In this document: piece by piece, positions 43,992 to 50,686 of the stretch
Position numbering within the stretch: the first letter of the stretch is position 1
Layout of the letters: each line of letters opens with the position of its first letter
Source: a virus
Virus record (IMG/VR): IMGVR_UViG_3300009128_001551
Span: 33,254-97,253 of that record
Length of the DNA stretch: 64,000 nt
Reading direction: 5' to 3' (one strand)
Notes under the pieces: model-generated
What the model was told of the DNA's origin: nothing
Database searches by the model: none
Seen by the model: only the letters and a program-made list of their open reading frames with translations
Translations under genes and position numbers: made by a program

Positions 43992-44756
43992 ATGTCAGCA
44001 AACAAAATGAAACACTGCGAGTTGTGCAATGACTATTTTAGTGCTAATAATATTAGTAAGCATATAGTAGCTTGTAATGGAGAAGGATCAAAAAATCGAA
44101 AAATACAAAGGCGTAGAGATTTAAACGCGCTAGGAAATCATAAATGTGATGAGTGTAGTAGACAGTTTGATACACACAGGGCGCGAGCAGCTCATAATCG
44201 ATTCTGCAAAAGATCATGGAACGAAGTGGGATGGGCCATTAAAAGAAATATTTTGATCCAAGAAGTAAATTTCAAATGTTCAGAGTGTGGGTTTGATAAA
44301 ACGAGAAAGTGTGGAAGTTCAATACTAGAGATCGATCACATTGATGGAAATCATAAGAATAATTCAAAAGATAATCTCAGGGTTTTGTGTCCAAATTGTC
44401 ATGCACTAACTTCAAATTTTCGAAACTGGGGCAGGAAAAGCAACAAGAAAACGTCAGCTAGAATTCGAAAAGGAAACAAGGATTTTGAAAAATATCAGAA
44501 AGAAAGATCGACCTTGAAAGAATTGAAAGAAGAGTTTAATAAGAAGTTCGTAGAGAAAGTAAAAGATTTACACGAATCTGGAGAAATTGATTTTTCAAAG
44601 TTTGGGTGGGTAGAAAAGCTTAGCGAACGTTTTGGCGAAGTTTCTCAAGTTACAGGCAGGCGATTGAGACGATTGATGCCAGAATTTTATGATGAACATT
44701 GCTTCAGGAGAGGCTATAGTAAGTATAAAAATTTTAATGCTCAGATGTCCGAGTGA
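43992..44756 (+). CDS. HNH homing-type endonuclease
   Basis: 254 residues. N-terminal zinc-finger-like segments (CELCNDYF...HIVAC; CDECSRQFDTHRARAAHNRFC), then an HNH domain: CSECGF, LEIDHIDGNHKNNSKDNL, VLCPNCHALT. The C-terminus is a basic coiled coil. Such free-standing nucleases cut near tRNA genes and spread by homing. Its last 18 bases are the first 18 bases of the next tRNA gene, and the -10-like TATAAT at 43978 is 9 bases before its ATG. Situated between two tRNA remnants. Confidence 0.85.
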   Translation: MSANKMKHCELCNDYFSANNISKHIVACNGEGSKNRKIQRRRDLNALGNHKCDECSRQFDTHRARAAHNRFCKRSWNEVGWAIKRNILIQEVNFKCSECGFDKTRKCGSSILEIDHIDGNHKNNSKDNLRVLCPNCHALTSNFRNWGRKSNKKTSARIRKGNKDFEKYQKERSTLKELKEEFNKKFVEKVKDLHESGEIDFSKFGWVEKLSERFGEVSQVTGRRLRRLMPEFYDEHCFRRGYSKYKNFNAQMSE

Positions 44757-44825
44757 TCGAAGGAACAGGTTTTGTAATCCTGATACGAAAGTACGTCGTG
44801 GGTTTGAATCCCACTCTGAGCTCCA
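44739..44825 (+). tRNA. Class II (Ser-like) tRNA with UGU (Thr) anticodon
   Basis: 87 nt. Acceptor GCTCAGA/TCTGAGC, discriminator T, CCA; D-stem TCC/GGA; anticodon stem CAGGT/TCCTG with a T-T mismatch, loop TTTGTAA (TGT); variable arm ATACGAAAGTACGTC with TAC-GAAA-GTA hairpin; T-arm GTGGG-TTTGAAT-CCCAC. The body is Ser-like, while the anticodon reads ACA (Thr). Its 5' end overlaps the HNH gene stop. Confidence 0.75.
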
Positions 44826-44831
44826 TTCTCA

Positions 44832-44898
44832 GGGCACTTAATTCAGTGGTTAGAATCTCCGCGGCCAGTTCTCAGTTCGAATCTGACCGGAGGCTCCA
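44832..44898 (+). pseudogene. tRNA remnant with intact 3' end
   Basis: A D-arm (ATTC-AGTGGTTA-GAAT) and a T-loop with CGGAGGC-T-CCA 3' end are present, but only 13 bases lie between them, too few for an anticodon arm, and the 5' segment GGGCACT does not pair with the 3' acceptor. CGGAGGC pairs exactly with GCCTCCG at 43915. Confidence 0.45.
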
Positions 44899-44903
44899 CA
44901 ACT

Positions 44904-44991
44904 AGTGAGGTGGCCGAGAGGCTTAAGGCGCAGGTCTTGAAAACCTGAGTGTTGTAAGGCACCGTGGGTTCGAATCCCACCCTCACTGCCA
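44904..44991 (+). tRNA. tRNA-Ser (anticodon UGA)
   Basis: 88 nt. Acceptor AGTGAGG/CCTCACT, discriminator G, CCA; anticodon stem CAGGT/ACCTG with loop CTTGAAA (TGA); long variable arm; T-arm GTGGG-TTCGAAT-CCCAC. A normal class II tRNA. Confidence 0.95.
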
Positions 44992-45017
44992 TATTTATCT
45001 TTAAAAAGGTGCGCAAG

Positions 45018-45506
45018 ATGAACATTGGAATTGATTTTCACGACACGCTTTCATATTCTCCTGACTTTTTTATAGAGCTAATAAGACTTTGGAAGGGAAA
45101 GATCTACATAGTAACTGGAACACCTGCTTCTAGAAAAAATGAGATATCTGAAGGTCTGAATAGCTTGAAAATCACTGAAGATATGTATGATGATATTTTG
45201 TGCGGCTTTGAGTATGATAAATCAGATATGACCCTTGATCATTTTAAGAGAATGGCGGATCACAAGCTAGATCAGATAAGATCTCATAACATATCTGTTT
45301 ATTATGATGATAATCCGTTCTATGTAAAAAAGATGAAAGATAGCGGAGTCATAACATTTCAGACAATCATAGATGAAAAGTATCTAAAGGAATTTGAAGA
45401 GAAGGATCCGTTTTTTACATGCAATCTTCAGAAGCTACAGTTTGATTATCTTGATGATCTTTCTAATGATTCGATGTTAAAGGATGATAGTGAGAGAGAT
45501 AAGTGA
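45018..45506 (+). CDS. HAD-family phosphatase, nucleotidase-like
   Basis: 162 residues from ATG 45018 (AAAGGTG upstream). NIGIDFHDTLS contains the DxxDT nucleophile motif I; IYIVTGTPAS is motif II. VYYDDNPFYVKKMKDSG is motif IV. Similar in layout to the HAD protein at the left edge. Substrate unknown; nucleotides or polynucleotide 3'-phosphates are possible. It follows the tRNA cluster and overlaps the SpoU gene. Confidence 0.7.
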   Translation: MNIGIDFHDTLSYSPDFFIELIRLWKGKIYIVTGTPASRKNEISEGLNSLKITEDMYDDILCGFEYDKSDMTLDHFKRMADHKLDQIRSHNISVYYDDNPFYVKKMKDSGVITFQTIIDEKYLKEFEEKDPFFTCNLQKLQFDYLDDLSNDSMLKDDSERDK

Positions 45507-46021
45507 ATACGCGAAGCAATACTAGAAGAGAGAGATATAGCCTAAAATTGAAAAATGCTAAGTCATACCCCGTTAGTCTTTGTTGTATTAATTTTATGCA
45601 TGATGGAAATCTTGGGTATCTAATAAGGGCTGCAGCATGTTTTGGAGCAGAGCGAGTGCATGTAATCGGATCAGTTCCGAAACGAAAGATGTTAAACCCT
45701 TTGTCTGGAAGTCTATGTGACTTTGTAGATATCAAACAACACTCATCACCTCGCGATTTTTTAGATTGGGCTGAGGGTGAAAGGATCAAACTCGTATCAG
45801 CAGAAATCTGCGAGGGATCAAGACCAATTGGCTCTTATAGATTTGACTTTACATGTCGAGTGTGTCTGGTGGTTGGCAATGAGGAGACCGGAGTCCCAGC
45901 AGAGATTCTAAGAAATAGTGACATTATTCACATTCCCATGCCCGGTGTTGGATACTGTTTAAACACATCACAGGTCGCAAATATACTATTATATGAAACT
46001 GTTAAACAGATGGGATTTTAA
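45503..46021 (+). CDS. SpoU/TrmH-family 2'-O-ribose methyltransferase
   Basis: 172 residues from GTG 45503. The three SPOUT motifs are present: motif 1 NLGYLIRAAACFGAERVHVI, motif 2 CLVVGNEETGVPAEILRNSD and IIHIPMPG, motif 3 CLNTSQVANILLYET. It lacks an extra N-terminal RNA-binding domain. Such enzymes methylate ribose 2'-OH in tRNA or rRNA. Adjacent to the tRNA genes, it likely modifies phage or host tRNAs. Confidence 0.88.
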   Translation: MNTRSNTRRERYSLKLKNAKSYPVSLCCINFMHDGNLGYLIRAAACFGAERVHVIGSVPKRKMLNPLSGSLCDFVDIKQHSSPRDFLDWAEGERIKLVSAEICEGSRPIGSYRFDFTCRVCLVVGNEETGVPAEILRNSDIIHIPMPGVGYCLNTSQVANILLYETVKQMGF

Positions 46022-46024
46022 TCA

Positions 46025-46249
46025 GTGAAAAAAGAATCGATATCTAAAGTCTTTAAGGAGTTTAAAAAAGGATTGCCTAAGATGCTATCATGTGAATATG
46101 ATGCAAAAATATGCTATAGCTCATTTGGCTCCTTGATAGAGGTAGTAGCAAACCCTGAGGATTCTGAAAGTGTTAGAAGGTCATTGCCTCTGACGTTTAT
46201 GGGATATCAGGTAGTTGTTATTATAGATAGAATTGACTTAGACAGCTGA
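46025..46249 (+). CDS. Small hypothetical protein
   Basis: 74 residues from GTG 46025. SFGSLIEVVANPEDSESVRR and LTFMGYQVVVIIDRI suggest a small alpha/beta fold. Close to the SpoU gene (3-base gap). Unknown. Confidence 0.4.
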   Translation: MKKESISKVFKEFKKGLPKMLSCEYDAKICYSSFGSLIEVVANPEDSESVRRSLPLTFMGYQVVVIIDRIDLDS

Positions 46250-46256
46250 GTGATGT

Positions 46257-46285
46257 GTGTAAATAAAAGAAGATATTGTTATTAA
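46257..46285 (+). promoter_or_regulatory. Phage-type promoter, GTGTAA-N17-TATTAA
   Basis: Consensus -35 with an imperfect -10, upstream of the GTG 46300 gene. Confidence 0.45.
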
Positions 46286-46299
46286 GGATAAATTGCGCT

Positions 46300-46545
46300 G
46301 TGACTAAAAAATATAATAAAGGTGATACAGTTGCCATCTTAATAAATCCATCAGTTGTTGATGGAGTTGTGACATATGATAAAAAGGAAGCTGGGACGAT
46401 ATTAGGATCATATGAGATATCATTGTATGACAGCATGTCAAATGGCAAGAGCACTTTGTCAGTCAGTTATTCTGTTAGTGTAAACGGAGCTAGGAAAAGC
46501 TTTCTTGAAGAAGAGCTAGATGTGATGCAGCAATTTACTGAATGA
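46300..46545 (+). CDS. Small SH3-like protein
   Basis: 81 residues from GTG 46300, chosen because the family pattern KYNKGDTVAIL then starts near the N-terminus. GVVTYDKKEAGTILGSYEIS is barrel-like. Member or relative of the GDLVR family. The longer frame from 46276 would begin within the promoter region. Confidence 0.45.
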   Translation: MTKKYNKGDTVAILINPSVVDGVVTYDKKEAGTILGSYEISLYDSMSNGKSTLSVSYSVSVNGARKSFLEEELDVMQQFTE

Positions 46546-46585
46546 ATCTCTATTCTCATGCTTATAATAGATGAAAGGAAGTGGC

Positions 46586-46840
46586 ATGATTAAGAAGTTT
46601 TTATTATTGCAAGCGGTTTTTATGATAATGGGTGCAGCATCTGCTCACACTGATATCTCTCATAATTCTCACAAGAGGCAGCACGCAGCAAGACACAATT
46701 CTCATCTTGTATGGAAGTGGATTCCACGACACAGCGTCAGGGGTGTAGTTGTAAGAGGTCACTGGAAGCTGACTGAGTGTCATTATCACACAAGAATGAA
46801 TCATCACAGACATCATCATCACAGACATCATCATCACTGA
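46586..46840 (+). CDS. Exported His-rich protein
   Basis: 84 residues from ATG 46586 (GGAAG upstream). The signal peptide is FLLLQAVFMIMGAASA. The mature part is dominated by His (HTDISHNSHKRQHAARHNSH) and ends RHHHHRHHHH; the middle WKWIPRHSVRGVVVRGHWK is Trp/Arg-rich. His clusters suggest binding of Zn, Ni or Cu in the periplasm. Unusual for a phage; the function is not known. Confidence 0.55.
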   Translation: MIKKFLLLQAVFMIMGAASAHTDISHNSHKRQHAARHNSHLVWKWIPRHSVRGVVVRGHWKLTECHYHTRMNHHRHHHHRHHHH

Positions 46841-46894
46841 ATTTATTCATAGTTATATATACAAAATTGTTAGTAGCAATATAGTTACAAACAG

Positions 46895-47092
46895 ATGATA
46901 AAGATCGGAGACAAAGTTGCACCGTTTCACAATATGAGCCAAAAGGGCGTCGTGATTGACATGTATCATCAGGTAAGCTCACAATGGATGGTTGGTGGTG
47001 CAATGGAGCCTCTGTTCATGATAAAGGTAAAACTCAACAATAACGATGAAGTTGTTGAGTTTAGGGCTGATGATCTCATGAGGCTCGATTAA
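46895..47092 (+). CDS. Small SH3-like protein (GDxV family)
   Basis: 65 residues opening MIKIGDKVAPFHNMSQKGVV, then IKVKLNNNDEVVEFRADDLM, the same strand order as the array proteins at 56-63 kb. Its end abuts the next ATG. Confidence 0.5.
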   Translation: MIKIGDKVAPFHNMSQKGVVIDMYHQVSSQWMVGGAMEPLFMIKVKLNNNDEVVEFRADDLMRLD

Positions 47093-47361
47093 TGGGGACA
47101 AAACAGATAAGATCATCGGCTCCAGATCTTATTATTGAAAGCTCGCTTTGTTTTAAACGGTGCAAGAATGGCTTTTATAAAAAAGTTGAAAAGACGTTTG
47201 CTAAAAATATTCACACTGGAAAAAGAACAGCACAAGACGTGATAGAGTCAGATGAGTATTATGATCTTGTGACTGGTGACGACTACGACTATGAGACAAC
47301 AATTCAAGATATTGACGGTAGAGACATTTTACTACGATTTAAGCTAACTGAAATAGAATAG
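47092..47361 (+). CDS. Hypothetical protein
   Basis: 89 residues. A basic N-terminal half (SLCFKRCKNGFYKKVEKTFA) and an acidic C-terminal half (DYDYETTIQDIDGRDILLRF). Overlaps the next GTG. Unknown. Confidence 0.45.
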   Translation: MGTKQIRSSAPDLIIESSLCFKRCKNGFYKKVEKTFAKNIHTGKRTAQDVIESDEYYDLVTGDDYDYETTIQDIDGRDILLRFKLTEIE

Positions 47362-47660
47362 TGAAACCGTGGTTTGTATATGTTGTGTCATGTTCAGATG
47401 ACACATTGTATACGGGAATTACAACAGATGTCTCTCGTAGAGTTAAAGAGCACAATGAGTCAAAGAGAGGTGCAAAGTATACGAGGTCAAGAAGACCAGT
47501 TATGTTAATTTGGTGGGCTCAGTTTGAGTCACGATCTATTGCACTAAAAGAAGAGTGTAAATTTAAAAAACTTAACAGATCTCAAAAGCTTGAAAGAATA
47601 AAGGCATCAAAAAACTGTGAAATACAACATAAAAAGACTTGTAAGGCAGGAAGATCTTGA
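47361..47660 (+). CDS. GIY-YIG nuclease domain protein (YhbQ-like)
   Basis: 99 residues. WFVYVVSCSDDTLYTGIT is the GIY-YIG strand pair (YVV...YTG), followed by DVSRRVKEHN (Arg) and KEECKFKKLNRSQKLERI with a conserved Glu. Single-domain YhbQ-type proteins. It may be a small nuclease or a mobile-element remnant. Starts at GTG overlapping the previous stop. Confidence 0.8.
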   Translation: MKPWFVYVVSCSDDTLYTGITTDVSRRVKEHNESKRGAKYTRSRRPVMLIWWAQFESRSIALKEECKFKKLNRSQKLERIKASKNCEIQHKKTCKAGRS

Positions 47661-48024
47661 CAAAAGTGGACTTCTTAAAAGTGATGTATTTTTTACCTGG
47701 ATATATGATGAACTCATAAAACATGCCGAATCGATGTCTGGATTAAAATGTCTAATAAAGCATATTTCAAAAATTGACATTGTTAATCCCGTAAGAAAAG
47801 ATAACATGCTAGAAGTCAGGATCGGAGTTAAAAATATAGGTTCGTCATCGTTGTCTCTCGAAGCAAAGGTCACAAACATTGAAAACAATAGTGATTTTTT
47901 AATAATTGAAAACATCATAATCGTTTCAGTTGATAGTGACTTTAAACCAGTAAGACATAATATTAAAGATGTCGAATCTGTATTTATTCCGTGCGGCTGG
48001 ATGAAATTTAACGAAAAAGAGTGA
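47617..48024 (+). CDS. Hotdog-fold thioesterase-like protein
   Basis: 135 residues from GTG 47617, overlapping the nuclease by 44 bases. LVRQEDLDKSGLLKSDVFFT and WIYDELIKHAESMSGLKCLI match the opening helix of acyl-CoA thioesterases (the E/D-L...G...W-D pattern), then DNMLEVRIGVKNIGSSSLSL and LEAKVTNIE form the hotdog strands. These hydrolyse acyl-CoA. A phage-encoded copy is unexpected. Catalytic Asp/Gln assignment is uncertain. Confidence 0.5.
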   Translation: MKYNIKRLVRQEDLDKSGLLKSDVFFTWIYDELIKHAESMSGLKCLIKHISKIDIVNPVRKDNMLEVRIGVKNIGSSSLSLEAKVTNIENNSDFLIIENIIIVSVDSDFKPVRHNIKDVESVFIPCGWMKFNEKE

Positions 48025-48209
48025 TGTTTTTGTTTTTGTTTGTATCTTCTGTTGTAATAATAATTCTTTTAATCTACTTGTTTGTCGTGATTCCGTCACA
48101 GGAAAGAAAAGACTGGAATGAGTTTGAAAGACAAATAGTGCAAAGACATCGCATTAAAAGCCTATATCCAGATAAAATTCATCCGAGTAAAAAAAAGAAT
48201 AAAGAGTAG
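48024..48209 (+). CDS. Small membrane protein
   Basis: 61 residues from ATG 48024. A single span (FLFLFVSSVVIIILLIYLFV) precedes a basic tail KKKNKE. GTG 48021 overlaps the previous stop. Unknown. Confidence 0.45.
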   Translation: MFLFLFVSSVVIIILLIYLFVVIPSQERKDWNEFERQIVQRHRIKSLYPDKIHPSKKKNKE

Positions 48210-48244
48210 ACAGCGAGTGTTATACTTCTTTAAGGAGTAAAAAA

Positions 48245-48469
48245 ATGACAGAAAAAAATCAATATGAATATAGTCCAACAGCAGATGAAATTGATAGTAC
48301 AGTAGCATTTATGCTTAATTGTTCTGATAGCGATCTCGAAACAGCATGGGTTAAAGTTGCTGATGAGTGGAATATTTTATCTGTTATGTCTGTCCATAGA
48401 GAGCTTTGCAAGTCAGGAAGAATCAACCTGCTAATTAGTGAAATAGAAAAGAAAAATATGAATTCGTGA
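48245..48469 (+). CDS. Small hypothetical protein
   Basis: 74 residues; AAGGAG 8 bases before ATG. YSPTADEIDSTVAFMLNCSD and WNILSVMSVHRELCKSG are helical. No domain. Confidence 0.45.
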   Translation: MTEKNQYEYSPTADEIDSTVAFMLNCSDSDLETAWVKVADEWNILSVMSVHRELCKSGRINLLISEIEKKNMNS

Positions 48470-48473
48470 ATAG

Positions 48474-49100
48474 ATGAAAAAATGGATGCCAATTCTGTTT
48501 TTTGGTTTATCGTGTAATCAGCATGACGATAAGATCAACAATGATCGAGATGTCTCAGTTGGTGAAGAGGTGTCTAGTCATGAGCCTGATCTAATAGCAT
48601 CCTGGAGAACGACACCCTGGGTTAAAATTTGCCCTGACTCGCCTGCAAGAATAGAGAGAGTAAGATCTGCCTTAAAGTTTTGGAAAAATCTAGGGTACAT
48701 GATTGGAAGTATTTCTTTTGATCATGGTACAATTTGCTTTACAAATAGCACGCCCTTTGGAGCCATAACAGTTGAAATGAATGGTTCTTCAATGAAAGAA
48801 CAGCATTCTGGGCAGACTGCTCTATATTATGACCCTAATACAAGAGAGGCAATTGGTGCAAGAGTGTATATTAGAAACACCACTGCTACGTGGGATAGAG
48901 TTCTTGAGCATGAATTTGGTCATTCTCTTGGGTGGGGCCACCTTAATAGAAGAAGTCACATAATGAATCCTGCACATGATCGAGGTGGATTTGACAATTT
49001 TGGTCTAGCTAGACTTAGACAGTTGCAGCGATTACCTGATAGAGACATAGCGCTAACAGATCAAAATATTAAAATTGCTACTTTTATTCATGAGAATTAA
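48474..49100 (+). CDS. Metzincin-type metalloprotease lipoprotein
   Basis: 208 residues. A lipobox-like signal (ILFFGLSC) at the N-terminus would lipidate Cys 14. The zinc site is VLEHEFGHSLGWGHL, HExxHxxGxxH of metzincins, followed by a Met-turn SHIMNP. The preceding part (WVKICPDSPARIERVRSALK) resembles matrixin-like domains. Exported enzyme, probably on the host surface. Confidence 0.8.
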   Translation: MKKWMPILFFGLSCNQHDDKINNDRDVSVGEEVSSHEPDLIASWRTTPWVKICPDSPARIERVRSALKFWKNLGYMIGSISFDHGTICFTNSTPFGAITVEMNGSSMKEQHSGQTALYYDPNTREAIGARVYIRNTTATWDRVLEHEFGHSLGWGHLNRRSHIMNPAHDRGGFDNFGLARLRQLQRLPDRDIALTDQNIKIATFIHEN

Positions 49101-49103
49101 ACC

Positions 49104-49328
49104 GTGAAAGACAGTCGAGAAAGTGATGCTGGGTGGTGGATGCATAAGGTTGAATTACTTGAAAAGCGACTTGAAGAGCTAGAAGTAGAAAATTTTGAGC
49201 TAAAAAAGACCATCAGAGAAAGCATACAAAACTTACAAAAACACAACTCTGAGATGAAAGAGTCAATCAAATCAACAGAAAACATTCTTAGACCTAAGTT
49301 TAAAAAGCCAAAATGGGAAAGAGCTTGA
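49104..49328 (+). CDS. Small coiled-coil protein
   Basis: 74 residues from GTG 49104. WMHKVELLEKRLEELEVENF and ELKKTIRESIQNLQKH form a long coiled coil; the end is basic. No function known. Confidence 0.45.
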   Translation: MKDSRESDAGWWMHKVELLEKRLEELEVENFELKKTIRESIQNLQKHNSEMKESIKSTENILRPKFKKPKWERA

Positions 49329-49373
49329 TCTTTACACTAGACTTGTAGATAGTTATCTCTAGGGTTTAGACAA

Positions 49374-50108
49374 ATGATTAAAAAGGCTGCTTTGCTTCTT
49401 TTTCTATTTTTTATTTTATCAAATATTTGCTATGGTTCTAGTGATCTAAAGTCGATTTTATCTCTTGACTATGTTGGAAGCACATCAAGCTTGTCAACAG
49501 TTGAGAATAAGATTAGATCAGCTGCTGTCAAGGTTCAGTCGCGAGGAGGCCACGGATCTGGAACATATGTAACAATTCAAGGGTTTCATGTAATAATAAC
49601 TGCAGCACACGTTGTCAGTGATGGATCAAATCAGTTTCTTATTCTGGGTGAAAATGAAAGAATAGTTGGTCATTTGATATACAAGGATGAAAGCATAGAT
49701 GTTGCAGCTCTATTGATATCTCCAATGAGGAGCAGATCTCCGATAAAATATAATCCTACTTCTGATGCTGCGCCCATCGGGACACAAATAATATATTCAG
49801 GCTTTCCATCATCTCACAGTCTTTTGACGATAAGGGGAATGATATCCGGATATGAGAAAGATCAGTCAGGAAAGGAAATAATAATACTTCATTCCTATGG
49901 GTGGTTCGGATGTTCAGGATCGGGTGTATATGACATTAATGGAAACTTTGTTGGCGTTCTTTGGGGAATTGACGTCCAGAGGAGGCAGGGCACACACATA
50001 ATTGAGGACATAATTTGGGTAACCCCGTCTAGTAGAATTAGTGAAGATGAAATTCTTAGAGGGATTTGTAGAAGCATCCTGACATCATCAAATGTGTGTC
50101 AGGACTAA
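49374..50108 (+). CDS. Exported trypsin-like serine protease
   Basis: 244 residues. Signal peptide LLLFLFFILSNICYG. Catalytic His in VIITAAHVVSDG, Asp in ESIDVAALLISP and Ser in GWFGCSGSGVYDINGNFVG (GxSGSGxY), consistent with a chymotrypsin-fold protease of the S1/trypsin-2 group. It acts outside the cytoplasm. It converges with and overlaps the thioredoxin-like gene on the other strand by 4 bases. Confidence 0.85.
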   Translation: MIKKAALLLFLFFILSNICYGSSDLKSILSLDYVGSTSSLSTVENKIRSAAVKVQSRGGHGSGTYVTIQGFHVIITAAHVVSDGSNQFLILGENERIVGHLIYKDESIDVAALLISPMRSRSPIKYNPTSDAAPIGTQIIYSGFPSSHSLLTIRGMISGYEKDQSGKEIIILHSYGWFGCSGSGVYDINGNFVGVLWGIDVQRRQGTHIIEDIIWVTPSSRISEDEILRGICRSILTSSNVCQD

Positions 50109-50686
50109 TCTGTAATCAGATCTTGAATTTTTTGATCTAAAAGATGTTCGCTATATCCGATCATTTCATCAACAAGTTTCATTTTATCGTCTATAAAATA
50201 AAACGTGGGCCAGCTTGTCAGATTCCACCCTGTTTGTGACGAATAGTCTATCATGTCTCTGCTTCCTGCAAGAACTCTTGGATCAATTATTCCATATTGA
50301 TCTGCCCACACTTTACAGTCGTCAGATGTTGGCTCTGTTCCCACAGGTGTCTCTATTAAAATTGTGATGTATGATAGGTTGTACTCAGAGTATTTGTCAC
50401 TTGTCTCCTGAATTTCCTCTGCTGCAGCCTGACACGGTGGACACCACATTGCACTTAGGTCTAAGACGATAGGCTGTCTATAAAAATCATATAGAGATAC
50501 TTCGTTTCCATTCTGGTCTAAGAGAGTAAAATTGCAAGGATGGTCTCCCGTTGACTGTGAGCATGTATCCCACGGATATATTACTTCATTTGTATCATCG
50601 CTGTCTTTTGTAAGAGTTGGTAGGCATGATGAGCACCCAATAAGTAATGCAACAGAATATATTAAAAGGCTTTTTAAGCTTTTCAT
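50105..50686 (-). CDS. Thioredoxin-fold lipoprotein (TlpA/redoxin-like)
   Basis: 193 residues on the - strand. The lipobox ALLIGC ends the signal peptide. SAMWCPPCQAAAEEI is the CxxC thiol-disulphide site, followed by VWADQYGIIDPRV and SWPTFYFIDDKMKLV with the cis-Pro. It probably moves disulphides in the periplasm. It overlaps the end of the vWA gene by 4 bases, so the two are one operon; many phage lipoproteins here have Cys pairs. Confidence 0.82.
   Translation of the reverse strand: MKSLKSLLIYSVALLIGCSSCLPTLTKDSDDTNEVIYPWDTCSQSTGDHPCNFTLLDQNGNEVSLYDFYRQPIVLDLSAMWCPPCQAAAEEIQETSDKYSEYNLSYITILIETPVGTEPTSDDCKVWADQYGIIDPRVLAGSRDMIDYSSQTGWNLTSWPTFYFIDDKMKLVDEMIGYSEHLLDQKIQDLITD

Noticed and set aside
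49321-49360. Promoter TTTACA-N17-TATCTC
   Set aside because: The -10 is poor and the match is no better than background in this AT-rich DNA.
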